Of a stretch of DNA of 64,000 nucleotides, positions 13,633-25,455 are shown in pieces; positions within the stretch are counted from its first letter, which is position 1, and each line of letters starts with the position of its first letter. Below the pieces are notes generated by a model that did not search any database, was not told the DNA's origin, and saw only the letters and a program-made list of their open reading frames with translations. This stretch comes from Epiperipatus broadwayi (taxonomy: Eukaryota > Onychophora > Udeonychophora > Euonychophora > Peripatidae). The DNA is taken from the NCBI GenBank assembly GCA_028023455.1, contig JAQFVV010012989.1, positions 124,001 to 188,000 on the forward strand, in the 5' to 3' direction. A program made the position numbers and the translations under genes.

Positions 13633-14400
13633 AAAGTTTCACAGATTTTATAGTATTAAAAGTATAAAGAGAACTTCGATGTACTTATTAAATAAATTTC
13701 ATTTATGGTATGGTTATGCAAACTACTAATTAAAATTGGAAATTGAAAACTGAAATCATCCTAACCAATAATAAAAATTTTGTCTGTCCTTTAACTTGAT
13801 AACTCTTGTATTGGTTGAGAATTGTTGTGTTTCCTTCTGAAAAACTATGGTTCTTCTGTTGCTTTCCATTGCTGTTTCATTATTATAACTCATTTTAGTG
13901 TAAGATATTTTTTTAATATTGTAGATTCTCCTTTGCTGTTTTTATTGATTTTTTTCATTGGAAAAATACCTGATGAAATCGGTTTTTTCCAGGTAGTTGG
14001 AAAAGATCTAATGACTTTATTCTATTGTTTAAGACATAAAAAATGCATAGACTGCATTCACTTTCTTCTGGTTTAATTTTCATGTAATGTTTTTGTAATT
14101 AAAATAATAATTTTTGCTTGTTTATAAAATATTTTTGATTATTTCTACACACTAATTATTTGATAATTATTTAAAACATAACAAACACAAATGGACATTT
14201 TCAATTTATTTATTTACCTTTCATTTTTAGAAATAGAAGTTAATGAACTCAACAGTAATATAAACAAAAAAATTCACAGCCCGTATTATGACATTACCTG
14301 TCAGAATTGACATGTTATTAAAATCATTTCAAATATTGTAATAATTATAAAGCAAATACTAGACTGTAAAACAGATTTTGATAGATTTATCATAAATATA
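13633..14400. other. AT-rich DNA, no gene assigned
   Basis: A plus-strand frame at 13822-14076 (84 residues, hydrophobic first half) has no recognised motif. I do not call it a gene. Confidence 0.35.
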
Positions 14401-14431
14401 CATTCATTTGTTTTCAATTAAAGAAAATTTT
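14400..14431. repeat. Left copy of a perfect 32-bp direct repeat
   Basis: The 32 bases starting ACATTCATTTGTTTTCAATT and ending AAGAAAATTTT recur without mismatch at 17314-17345. They bracket a 2.88-kb segment with a different base pattern. Confidence 0.9.
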
Positions 14432-17313
14432 CACAGCCCACTTTCAATCTTCCGCTACCAACCTAAATTCAAACCCTATCTTGCATATATATCCACTCAC
14501 TAACACATTTTTTGTATCTTTTATTTGAGTATTATTAACTAACATATGTATTAACGAAGATATTGGCAAAATATTAATTTAAACATCAAAATAAAATTAA
14601 TAAATGTAGCATCTGAAAATTGTATACTAATAGGGTGGGGATTAATTATCACTACTTATAATATCAAAATATATTATAATTTGTATTTATTTATTTTATA
14701 AAAGTTATAGTAATTGTTTGTTAATTGCAGCTCAGATATCTCTAGATATTGTAGAGACAAAAGTACTGAGAAATATTTAGTAGAAAGTTCGTTATAGGTA
14801 ATTTTATAAAATTTGTTTTTAAATTATTTTTCCATTAAACTATACTTCTTTTAAACCAATATGAAGATGCATTAATTAGTCAAAATTAGTTAAAGGTGAG
14901 AAGCGAATCTTGTATAATATTCTAACATAACTTTAATTAAAAGTTTCTCTAAAATCAAAATTAGAAACTAAACAATTGATTTACTTTTACAAACATTTTC
15001 TTTATCAAAATTAATTAAAGTTTGAATACTTATCTAACAATGATCTTCCACACAATTAAAAGCTTGTATACGAATTTTTAGGAAATTAAATCAATGACCA
15101 ATCAGAAAGGGATTCCAAAAATACTAAATGAATAATTACAAATTATTTTGAGAGAGTAAGTAAGACATCAATGATAGCAGACCAAGAAAATTTTTTATTT
15201 TCAATTACTGAGTAAATCTAAATCGCCTTTCTCCATTCGAGATTTTCCTAAATTGTGCCCTGATCCCGAACTCATAGACTATATGATATTTCGTTAAATT
15301 AAAATACTACTGCCTGAATAACTGCTAACAAACTAGACTAGTTCTCGAGGAATCCGAAATCATCAAAGAAAAGTTTGACAGAGTAACAATTTAAATGCTG
15401 CTAGACTCTTAAAGTTAGGAATAATTTTAACTCTCACCTATCTATTTCTTTAAAATTTTGAAAGCTTTTATTGTAAAATTTAATATTATTATGAATCAAT
15501 TTTAAAATTCTACCTTTTTGTTAATTGTAACTCGTTCTCTCTCTATATAACTTAGCTGTAATCTCTCCCACATTAAACCTCTCATGAATAATGTTAATTC
15601 TTAATTTCACGTCTAAGCGGCAATACTTTATTTTCATTATTATATTTTATACTTTCAGATACTAAATTATATGTCGATAATTTCCCCCCAGAATCGCAAA
15701 TGCTTACGCTATATCTTTTAATAAAAGAAAACCCTCCTTACTTTTCAGAGGGTAATTAATCTAGTATTATTTTAAAACAACTTTGTTATTCTCGTATAGG
15801 GGCCTGCCGCTGGGGAAATAAAATCAGAGTTTGATAATTCTTGTACAGTGTTATTTTCAACAACTAAGTAAAAATCTATTTTCGTAGAAATTTTTTGTTA
15901 ATTAAATAATAGCCTAACTTCTAAAATCTGCAATTAGATTTATATGAATTAAATTAATATTACTTTCTTGAAATCAATAGCCACCACCGACTTTATATAT
16001 ATTTAATAATACGAAAAGTATTTATTTATTAAAAGCATTCAAAACCAAAGATTTATATTATTTATCCGTTGTGAAAAGTTTATGTGTAGTTTAAAGTAAT
16101 ACAGAAGGGGGAATCCTTTAGTTCTATTAGCTCTATTATATTGCTAAAATGTAATTCTTCCATATCCACGTAGTAATCAAATCATACCAGTCGCGGGTTT
16201 TTATTAATAAAAATAGGCGATAATTCTTTATTACTTAGTTAAATATCAATATATTTATATTAATGCAGCGTACATGTATAGGCCTTTCGTTTATATATAT
16301 TTTGCTTCGTTCATTTTACTCTAATACCAAGGACAAGGTGTGGCAAACCCTTGGATTTCTTCGGTGTGATATTTTGCATAGGGTTCACTCTGGCAAAGTC
16401 CGCCTATGGCAATTCAATAAGGCCTTCTTTGTTGTTTATGACCCACCCTGCCGACGTTTGCAGAGGTCACTTTCCTTAACGGGAATTGAAGCATCTTCTT
16501 AGATCTTAGATAGTGTTCCATTGCCTCTACGTACCCTCTCCCTATTTTGTTCTTTTTAAAAGCCTATTAATTCTCCTAAACCGTACTGTTATGATTATAC
16601 TAAATGGATTGCCATTTTTAATATATTTTCATTCACACTTTCAGATCGATATTTCTGCCATTATTGTTCTTTCCTGAATTAGCTTCCCACACACGTCTTA
16701 TATAGCAAATGCAAATATTAATTAAAAAAATTACTCTTATCATCCAACTTAATAAACTTACGTATTGGTACGAGGCTATGTTTTATTAATGGTGGATTCA
16801 AAGAACTTATGTAACTGTAGTCTAGCCTTTATTAAAAATCTTATGTATCACGTCCACCGATAAATTATTGACTATAAATGCCGCAATAGAATAAAGCGAA
16901 TATTTGTTATTGATGATTAATATGTTCATTGTATGTATTGTAAGGAGGTTAATGTTGTCCAAGGAGATAAACACCCATTTATTTACATTGTAACACCAAT
17001 CGTTTGCAATCATATCTATCCAAGTTGATTTAATAAATGTTATACTTTCTAAATATCTAAGCATTGTTTCTTTATTAATAGAAATAATTTGATGTAATAT
17101 AAAGGTTCCTTACTAGATGATCGAAAACGCTAATTATAATATTCAGACATGAACCAGTTCGAATAAGAGCTTTTGTGTCACGACTTTGTGATGCCGGGGG
17201 AGGAAAAATTAGATCGTACATTGGAATTGTTGCTCTGTTGGAGACTGGAAAATGGCAATAGGGCGGCAGAGCACGACGCACGATGGCGGGACTTGCGGCG
17301 ACGGAACGCAACA
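14432..17313. other. 2.88-kb segment bracketed by the 32-bp direct repeat, origin unknown
   Basis: Both junctions are sharp. The left inner end is CACAGCCCACTTTCAATC and the right inner end is GGCGACGGAACGCAACA. The inner ends are not inverted repeats, and neither carries a poly-A or microsatellite tail. The interior differs from its surroundings: it has CpG-bearing, less AT-rich patches at about 16320-16500 and 17160-17310, the latter being the richest in CpG in the window. Two modest frames cover these patches (plus 16263-16502, minus 17075-17317), but neither shows a family motif I recognise. An insertion with a long target duplication is the simplest reading. Whether it is a retroelement, a captured genomic fragment or an assembly duplication is open. 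Confidence 0.5.
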
Positions 17314-17345
17314 ACATTCATTTGTTTTCAATTAAAGAAAATTTT
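17314..17345. repeat. Right copy of the perfect 32-bp direct repeat
   Basis: This is identical to 14400-14431. The bases after it (AAAATAAG) differ from those after the left copy (CACAGCC), so identity ends where an insertion boundary is expected. Confidence 0.9.
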
Positions 17346-18295
17346 AAAATAAGAATGAATTCATTTATTTTTGAGACCCTTTACTTCCACATTGTCATAT
17401 GACTGTTGTATGATATAATTATGCCCTTTGTTCAGATTTACAAATAATTTTTTAATGAAAAGGCCAAATGTAAATTTTTAAAATATTCACTTATAAAATT
17501 AAATTAATAATATCGAGTTTTATTATAAAAACCTTCCACTAAATGTAAAAAAATGTCAGAATTTGAAAAGATAAATATGTTTGCTTTTTTTTAGTTTTAG
17601 GATAAATGAGATAAAAATTATATTAGCAGGTGACAAGATTTAAATTTGCAATTTACACTGCAAATTGGTTAGTTATATCATTGCTTAAGTTTATTTACAT
17701 ACATTCACAAAAATTTCTTTTATATTTTTAATATTTCCCATATACATGTCCAATTCTTGTTTATATCAGTGTATCTTTTATCTTATTTCAATTATATTAT
17801 GATCACTTATCAGCCTAGATGTCAGATCAACCTTTTTCTTTCTGAATCCATTTTGAACCATCAACTTTTTCTAAGTGAGTAAGACATACATAGCTCATAT
17901 TGTAATTTAATTTCACATAAACAGTTTTTTAGATGTACATTAATTTCACATGTATGTTTATATATTTCAATTTTTTTATTTCATCACACATTCCTAAACC
18001 TATGACCAAAGATATGTGCAAAAAATAAATGATTATATGTTTCAGAAATGTATGATGGAATATAAGTTTAATATATATAGCAAAGAACAAAACAAATTAA
18101 GCAGACTGAGTATATTTCAATGCTTAAGCATAATAATTATGGTTGTCAATAAGTTTGAAATTTATCATTATAACAAATGCTAATGCAGACCATCATCCCT
18201 TTAACAATGCTTAATATGAATAGTCTCTATCATTTTAATTTTTAGTGGTTGTAGTCATATTTTTTAATTTAAATTTTTTTTCTCTCAATAGCTTC
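17346..18295. other. AT-rich DNA, no gene seen
   Basis: Only short frames occur. No element ends or RNA genes were recognised. Confidence 0.4.
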
Positions 18296-18299
18296 TTCA

Positions 18300-18402
18300 T
18301 ATAATAGAGATATATATGAGAGATAGTGACCTGGGCTAACTGATGAGTGCTGGTTCAGCATGAAATGCATCTTGGGGGTCATTTGTATTTTGTTGTATCT
18401 TT
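18300..18402 (-). repeat. R1 repeat, partial minus-oriented copy
   Basis: AACTGATGAGTGCTGGTTCA and GCATGAAATGCAT match the middle of the R1 family in minus orientation, with about one difference in six bases or more. Confidence 0.55.
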
Positions 18403-18489
18403 ATTTATATGAATTTAAAAAGAATGTGGAAGTATGGAGGTTGTTTGATATATGTATATAGATATTATAATTAAATGAATAATTCGCAA

Positions 18490-18870
18490 AAACACCTTTT
18501 ACATGACCCACCATTCTTCACACTGTTTCATAACACTGATACTCTTGAACACATAGATGTTGAAAAGATAAATAATCACTAATATTTGTATTCATGCTAA
18601 ACCAGCAATGATCAGTTGGTCCAGATTACCATCTCTACACATATGTGCTATAAGTGCTCAGATATATATCAAGATAGCCAATCCTCATACTTTAATGGAC
18701 AGGCTTCAATCGACTCCAATTGAAAATCTGAGGATGGAATGCTCAAATGATACACTGAGGCTGAGATTATTGTCACACCCATGTTGACCTAAGGTGAATC
18801 GGACCCCTCATGTACAGGACATAATCCATTTAATACATATACAAGCGATGGTCAGACTTCTCTACAATGT
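18490..18870 (+). repeat. R1 repeat, near full-length plus-oriented copy
   Basis: This runs from the head (ACATGACCCACCATTC) through GTTGAAAAGATAAATAATC, CCAGCAATGATCAGTTGGTC and ACTTTAATGGACAGGCTTCA to the tail (CATGTACAGGACATAATCC). It lacks about 30 bases around CCCACAACTCTTCAACC that other copies have. No protein is encoded. Confidence 0.75.
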
Positions 18871-19372
18871 AATAACTGAAACACACAGGCTTATTATATA
18901 CCTGTGTCTATATATGTAATATATAGGGTATATGAGCACAGACTTTCACATGACCCACCACTCTCCACACGACCTTAGGTCAACATGGATGTGACAAGAA
19001 TCTTGGCATCAGGGTGGCCTTTGAGCATTCCATCATCAGTTTTCAATTGGATGGACAGTTGAAGAGTTGGAGGATGGAGTAGATTGAAGCCTGTCCATTA
19101 AAGTGTGAAGATTGGCTATTTTAATATATATCTGAGCACTTATAGCATATATGTGTAGAGATGTTAATATGGATTAACTGATGATTGCTGGTTTAGCATG
19201 AAATACGTATATTGGTGGTTATTTATCTTTTCAACATATATGTGTCCAAGTGTATCAGTGTTATGAGATAGGGTGGAGAGTGGTGGGTCGTGTAAAAGTC
19301 TGTGCTCATATATCCTATGTATTACATATATTGACACAGGTATATAATAAGCCTGTATTTTTCAGTTAAAAA
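18870..19372. repeat. R1 foldback unit with about 105-bp inverted arms
   Basis: The arms at about 18870-18974 and 19268-19372 are reverse complements. They start with AACTGAAACACACAGGC and include TATGTAATATATAGGGTATA and TGACCCACCACTCTCC. Between them is R1 body in minus orientation. The arm itself contains a small palindrome, ACACAGG..CCTGTGT. This inverted arrangement, seen again near 28052-28316, suggests that R1 is mobilised as a foldback element or that its copies have recombined head to head. Confidence 0.65.
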
Positions 19373-19379
19373 TACCTTT

Positions 19380-19690
19380 TTTAAAATTAAATTTTCTATC
19401 ACTATTAATCAAAAATAGATTCCTGCCTTCACTAGCAGCCATTGCAGATTTACTGCCATCACCAGCTTATAAAAATAATATGTAAAATATAAAAAATACA
19501 ATTAATTTACAAATAAATCAGATTTCATTTCATCATTATCATTATTTTATAATTGTACACTATTTGAAAAAAAATAAGAGAAAATCATTAATAATTTCAT
19601 GTTACGTTTTGGTGTGTCAACATGTAATCAATTCATAGCTTATTTAATTTTTCATTAGCTTACCCTTATCTCATTACTATATATACTCAA
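19380..19690. other. AT-rich DNA, no gene seen
   Basis: Nothing recognisable beyond A/T-rich low-complexity sequence. Confidence 0.35.
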
Positions 19691-19699
19691 TCAAAAAAG

Positions 19700-20610
19700 A
19701 ATGTGCATATTTTATGCATTTAAATATAAATGTGTATGTGCATGATTTAATTTTTAGAGTATTATAAAAGAAGGAATTGTATGGACAAGTAAAGCAACAT
19801 CTATCTAATATAGATGTCTTTTTTACCAAGACTTTTCCTACATATGTAAGTTTGCATCATTCTAAAAAGGAAGTCACCTTTTCTCTGTTATTATTTTTGG
19901 ATTCTATCAGAATGCCATGCATAGTTTAGTACTAATAAAGTAATAGAACTCGATGGATGCATTAATAAAACATTCTTTTTAGTTTTTCTCCCTTTCTAAA
20001 GAGAAATTGATTTTATGACATGACTATTCTTAAATAATTATTAGTTTGATTTGGTATTCTTAGATACTAGTCTATTTTTATTTTTACATAAAATATCAAA
20101 TCTATGAGTAATTATTTTAACATGTAGACGATTACTTAATTGACCTATATAATGATTTAAACAATCCTCCACATTCTAATAAATAGATTACATTTTCACT
20201 TTTACAATTGACATTGTTATAGATATATCACTTAAAGTTACTCTTAGTATTTCCCTAGCCTGTGTTAGTTACAATAACGTGTTTGCATCTGAGGCAACTT
20301 GTATAACCACATGGAAAACAATATTTTTGTGATTCTGAATTATTTGCAAACTTAGTTTGTTTACTGTAGTTTTCGGTTTTGTCCTAATTTCGGTGAAGTG
20401 AAGAAAATGGTTTTTAAATTATCTATAGAAATCAACGTGTTGAAATAGGTGTTTAAAATTGAACAAACTATTATGAGTGTAAGAGAAACGCTTACTAAAT
20501 GACTGCCCTTGTTCTTGTTTAATAATAATTGATTTCTACTAAATTTAGATGTCTTCATCATTGTATTATGCGACAATGTATTAGGGTAGCCCATATCTTT
20601 ATATTTATTA
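19700..20610 (-). pseudogene. Degenerate Penelope-like element, nuclease-linker region
   Basis: On the minus strand, broken frames between about 20600 and 20080 show, in order, a basic segment (SPKLGQNRKLQ), a cysteine-rich run (FPCGYTSCLRCKHVIV) and NVNCKSENVIYLLEC. This is the order found at the linker and start of the GIY-YIG domain in Neptune-type Penelope-like elements (a Cys cluster, then CNS..VIYLxxC). The following YIGQT-like motif is eroded (LYRSI). Stops and frameshifts are frequent, and the reverse transcriptase core is not visible. The assignment rests on motif order only; the boundaries are rough. Confidence 0.4.
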
Positions 20611-20799
20611 TATAAGAATTTATTGTTTTATGGGGAAAGTGTATGATCATTACAAATTCTTTTGAATCTTAAAAGTTGACTAAGGAGAATATTAATCTTT
20701 GAATGTTTTGGATGATTATTATGAAAATGAAGATAATTATGTATTTCTGTAGATTTGGTATATATGTAATATTTAAAATATAAGTATATTGTCTATACT

Positions 20800-20930
20800 G
20801 AACTTAATGTAATTTAGAAGGGATTGGAACTCAGATTTTCAAGCTCTCTACAGATATCCATTCCATCTTATACAATGAATACACAGATCATTTATTTTTT
20901 TCACATGTATGTAAGGTGAAGTGAATAGAT
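20800..20930 (+). repeat. SINE-like repeat related to the R1 head
   Basis: AGGGATTGGAACTCAGA is the complement of a B-box-like TCTGAGTTCCAATCCCT. With its flanks (CTTAATGTAATT before it, CACATGTATGTA after it) it matches 49360-49500 in the opposite orientation. This supports a tRNA-derived SINE whose head is shared with R1. Confidence 0.5.
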
Positions 20931-20950
20931 ATAGGGATCATATATATATA

Positions 20951-20975
20951 TTGTAACGGGCACATACAACGTTAC
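20951..20975. repeat. Short palindrome TGTAACG..CGTTACA
   Basis: A 7-bp inverted repeat surrounds 11 bases. TGTAACGGG is a common way for Ty3/gypsy LTRs to begin, but I found no matching LTR end, so it is recorded only as a palindrome. Confidence 0.4.
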
Positions 20976-22380
20976 ATTATTTATTATTATTATTAAACAT
21001 GAAAAAAATAAAAGTTCGCAAATAAAACTTCTTTTTTAAGAATTAAAAATTGAAAATTAAAATTCTATACTAAACTCATATCTATTTAAAATCGCACAGA
21101 TGAGAAATAAAAAAAAAAAACTTTATTAAAGAAAAAAGAAAAAGTATTTTAAAACTAAATTGTCAGTAAAGATTTAAAGATAAAAATATATCTAAGTTTG
21201 TACAAAGCAAATTAATTAATGTTATTGAAAAAATGGAAATGATTAATTTAATTAGTCCAAGTGAACTAGCCCTTGGGCATTTAAATGTATAAGCATTGGT
21301 CAGATAGGAAAACAATAGAAACTAATGACCAATGAAAAAAATCCATTGGGAAATCGGACTCAACGGAAGGATCATCATCATCACTGACATAATGTCCATT
21401 GGATCCTAAAGTTACATATAAAAGAAAAAGTTTGGAAATAAAATGGTTAGTGCATAAAGAAAATTATTATTAAGAGAGGACAGATATGTGTTAAGTTGGA
21501 GAAGGGATTGAAAGACGCACTTTCAATTCCTTCAATTGTTCAAAAAAAATGAAACATCGTTCTCCAATATTGCGGACCACAGGACATCAAGGCCTGAAAG
21601 AATACCATCAACCATAAAGGACCAATGGGTAACTGCACAGCAAGCATAGGATAACTAATGAACATTTCTAAAAATGTAAGCACATTATGAACTTAAATGA
21701 ATATTAATTTGAAAACACTAGGAACTTTAAAATATAAACTTTCCCAGTATTTAAAAAAAAATAGAAATAGATTCCTATCTGACAAGAGGCAATTTCTTCT
21801 CTTAACCTTTTGTGCTGCCGTATTTGTGTTACATTGAATGCATCAATATATCAGATGGATTGACGTTGGTTTAACTGCGAACTTTTGGCCTAAGGTTAAA
21901 TAAGGCTAGAATATTTTCTTTTCAAATGCAAATCTGTGTAGTCTATTCATACTCGACACTCTAAATAAAATGCATTAAAATTAAGTTGGGTATAGACATT
22001 TGCATGGATTCGTTAGCGGTTACTGATGTTTGTGGTTTTCGTATTCGATTAGAATATATAAGTCATCGATGTCAATGCGGCATCTTATGATGAATGCCAA
22101 TGGGTTTCTTGTATTCTCTCTGCAATTGACGTTATCAATGACTTTGTATTTTGATCGGTTATGTTTATTTTGAAATGTTTTTAACCGTGTAATCTATGTA
22201 ACCGATCTATACTCAACATTATAAAACAAACTTTCATAAATCCATCTGTGCGAACTTATAAAAATTAAAATGTAAACTTATAATATTATAAAAATTAAAA
22301 TGTAAATTTAAATTCTAAAATCAAGTTAAAATCCAAAGTAAAAGTTATTCTAAAATAATGCTAAATTTTATATATATGTG
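20976..22380. other. Unassigned segment with more CpG than its surroundings
   Basis: From about 21240 to 22250 the sequence is less AT-rich than its flanks. It holds a hairpin (GATTGAAAG..CTTTCAATTC at 21509-21531) and a weak internal duplication (GTGTAGTCTATTCATACTCG near 21936, against GTGTAATCTATG..CTATACTC near 22185). There is no long frame. It may be an old mobile element, perhaps a solo LTR, but this is not demonstrated. Confidence 0.3.
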
Positions 22381-22499
22381 AGTAAATAAATGTTTGTGTA
22401 TTAATTTCTGGCAGTGGCTTATTTTATTCTTTTTTTAAAAAATATTCTTAGATAAGAACTTATTATAAAATATAAATCTCTGCTGTTCCACTGAGCTAG

Positions 22500-22630
22500 T
22501 GACAATGGGCTAATGACCGGAATCAACCAATATAATTTTTTTTAACTTACGTATCTGCCTACTATATAAATTTTTCTCGGTTCAAATGCCTAGATGGCGC
22601 CCTTGTAGTGCAGATTACGTAAAGGCACTT
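22500..22630 (+). repeat. Possible decayed SINE fragment
   Basis: CTCGGTTCAAATGCC at about 22577 resembles a polymerase III B box, and TGGGCTAATGACCGG upstream faintly resembles an A box, but the spacing is wider than in a tRNA. GTAGTGCAGATTAC recurs as GTAGTGCAAATTAC near 29146. Weak call. Confidence 0.25.
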
Positions 22631-22680
22631 ACTATGGATCATTATAATATATATATTACAAATAAAATGTCTGTTAATTA

Positions 22681-24665
22681 AAAAACTATTGTAATAATAA
22701 TAAAAAATAATAAATATAATAGTAATAAACTATTATAAACCAGATTTTTAATCCACAAAAGTACTTTCAGTTAATTCCTTAATCTGCCTTAACTGCCATT
22801 AAATTCAAATAACAAAATGGAAGCAAACATCAACAACTCAAATCCCATGAATCCCAAATTTTAATGTTAGCAACTTGTCTATTAATTAAATTCATTTTTT
22901 TCTTATTTATAAAAATTGCCTCCTTAATTTTTCTTTTATTATGGTTCTCTCTTTATGAAGAATCTTCATACTTTCAATATCAAACTTTAAATTTTTATTT
23001 ACATATTCTTTCATGATCAAAGAAAACTGAAGTAGTCATCAAATTACTATTATTTTGTCTTTTCACACACTTCATGTATCTTTAATCTTTTTTCAATACT
23101 GCACCTCTATTCACCTATATATGATAACATACATCCTCAAAAATTTGATACACAACATTACTTTTCTGCTTGATAGATACGACATTTTTAGAATTATTCA
23201 CTAATTTATTAAGATTATTTGGAACACAGAATGAAACATTAAACACATGCTTCTATATATATATCCTTAAAAATATTTACTTGAGCATTTGAAATAAATG
23301 GAATAAATATCCATTTTTTACTATCAGTCTTCAACTCCTTTAAATCATTATAACTCTCACATAAAGCATTATTAATCTGTTCCATCTTATAACCAACTTC
23401 AAGCAATTCCTTGGCAAATATCTCAATATATTTTAATATGTCACAGGTAACAACAAAATTTTTCATTATGAAACACAAAAGATTTAAAACTTGCCGTATT
23501 ATGCATAATTGTTACTTTTTATATACAATTTATATATCCTCTTTTTTGCAATGGTTTGATTATTAATTTATAACTTAACATACTATTATCCTTGTAATAA
23601 TTAAATCCAAATACTGAATACTTTTGTCCTGTTCCCTTTTAATAATCCATTTCAAGCCATTCAAATTATTTAACTCCTCTACAAGCAAGTTTATAGTATT
23701 GGTAATTCTGCAAACAAAAACATCATCCACATACCTTTTGTAAATTTTAATATTTTTAAAAGAACACATATTTATTTAAAATACTACTCTCATATATAGA
23801 CAAAACAAAATTGCAAACTTGTTCAACAACAGGCAGACCCATAGGCCAACCTTTAGTTATTTTATAATATCCACCTTCAAAAGAAGCAACAATGTTATCA
23901 TCAAACATTTTTAAAGAATCGATAATAAATTTTATCACATATTATTTACAAACACCTTTACTTTTTAATGCATGTTCAATTATTTTGATGGAATCCATTC
24001 TATCAATAGAATCATACATTACTGTTATATCTAATGAAGCAATAATATCATTCTCATTAATCAGTATATTTTAATACTATCTACAATGTCAAAAGATGAA
24101 GCAATAGTATTTTCCCCAAATCCTAAAATTCTTGTAACAGCATACCAATATATTTAGAAGTCTGATACATAAATGAACCACCAAAATCAATCATAATTTG
24201 CAAAGGATTACCTTCTTTATGTAACTTTATATTTGCAAAAATACATGGACATACAGCACAAAAAGGATATATCATATAGAACACATTATTACTTAAGGCT
24301 TTATTTTTAGCATTGTTTAAAATATTGTTAATAAATTTTATTCTCTTACGATCAATATTATATTTTTCAATCCAAAAGAAACCAAGTTTCTCCATTTGCC
24401 CTTTAACTTTCTCAATATACTGACATTTAGTCATTACATCCTCAGCTCTTTATCTTCTTTCAAACAAATCATATTATCATTCTTCAGCTTCTGTTTAAAT
24501 TCCAAAATGGCTAATTCCCATGACTTTGAGTTGATGGTGTTTGCTTCCGTTTTGTTATTTGAATTTAACGGCAGTTGAGGCAGGTTAAGGAATTAACTGG
24601 ATGTACTTCTGTGGATTAAAAGACTGTATATAATAGTTTATTACTGTTATATTTATTATTTTGTT
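22681..24665 (-). pseudogene. Penelope-like retroelement, broken RT and GIY-YIG frames
   Basis: Read on the minus strand from about 24434, broken frames carry Penelope-type reverse transcriptase blocks in order. These are an IKLHKEGNPLQ segment with GSFMYQTSKYI (24240-24130), a motif-A-like SLDITVMYDSIDRMDSI (about 24040), WPMGLPVVEQVCNFVLSIYE (about 23850-23795) and the catalytic KRYVDDVFVCR (about 23735). LDLIITR and a linker follow (23478-23239), then NVVYQI and eroded GIY-YIG pieces such as SIEKRLKIH and KIKEAI down to 22870. Stops or frameshifts separate the blocks (for example near 24120, 23760, 23570 and 23480), so it is dead. The 3' UTR at 22681-22862 recurs inverted at 24501-24665, capping the truncated 5' end. 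Confidence 0.75.
24501..24665 (+). repeat. Inverted copy of the Penelope-like 3' UTR
   Basis: GTTTGCTTCC, TTTTGTTATTTGAATTTAA, GTTAAGGAATTAACTG and TATAATAGTTTATTAC here are the complement of 22862-22681, with scattered differences. Penelope-like insertions are known to carry partial terminal copies in direct or inverted order, which this matches. Confidence 0.7.
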
Positions 24666-24669
24666 GTTA

Positions 24670-25243
24670 TATATATATAGCAAATAGCTTGAAATCATGA
24701 TCTGAAAGTGGAATTAAAGTTAGAGATAGTGAATGTTTGCTCTGACGTTTATGTAAACAAACTTACGCTTGACCGTGTTTTTGGTAGAACGACATCTATT
24801 GTCATAAATACAAGCGTTAGCAAGTTTTTAACTTGTTTTTTTTTTTGTTTTTCATATATATATAACTGCATTTTTGTTAATGAGTTTTAAAATGAATTTA
24901 TAAGTGATCTTTGTTGTTTTAAAGTAAGTTAATATAATGTAATTATGTATGATTTCTGTTTGATAATTACTTCGATAATTCATGCTTATATAATACCTAA
25001 AATTAAGCACTGTCCGGTTTTAATATGATATAATTTTATAAAAAATATATATTCATTTTTTAATATAATTATTTATTTTATATTTTTATAAGAATACTTT
25101 GCAAAAGGTAGAAAACAGAAAAAAAAAGAGAGAAAATATATAGAAAATAAATGAAATGGAAAATGAAGATTGAAGTAAAAAGATGCATATTTTAAAATTA
25201 AAAAGAAGCTTTAAATGAAATAAGTAAGGAAATAATTTGTAGA

Positions 25244-25284
<41 letters not shown>

Positions 25285-25455
25285 AAGGTGTATAGTTTTA
25301 CTGCAAAAAGTAATTAAAGTATTAAAGAGCAAATAAGAAAAGAAATAATGAGAAAGATTTGAAGAAATTATCTAGCTTAGAAAATAATTGTCCCTGAACC
25401 TTACATTTCCTTTTTTAAAAAAAAAAAAAAACTACATTTATTTTAATTAATAATA
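24670..25455. other. AT-rich DNA with a (GA)n tract
   Basis: A (GA)n microsatellite lies at about 25247-25280. The remaining sequence is A/T-rich with purine-rich runs and no gene. Confidence 0.5.

Noticed and set aside
14432-17313. Nuclear copy of mitochondrial DNA
   Set aside because: I could not recognise mitochondrial rRNA, tRNA or protein segments in it.
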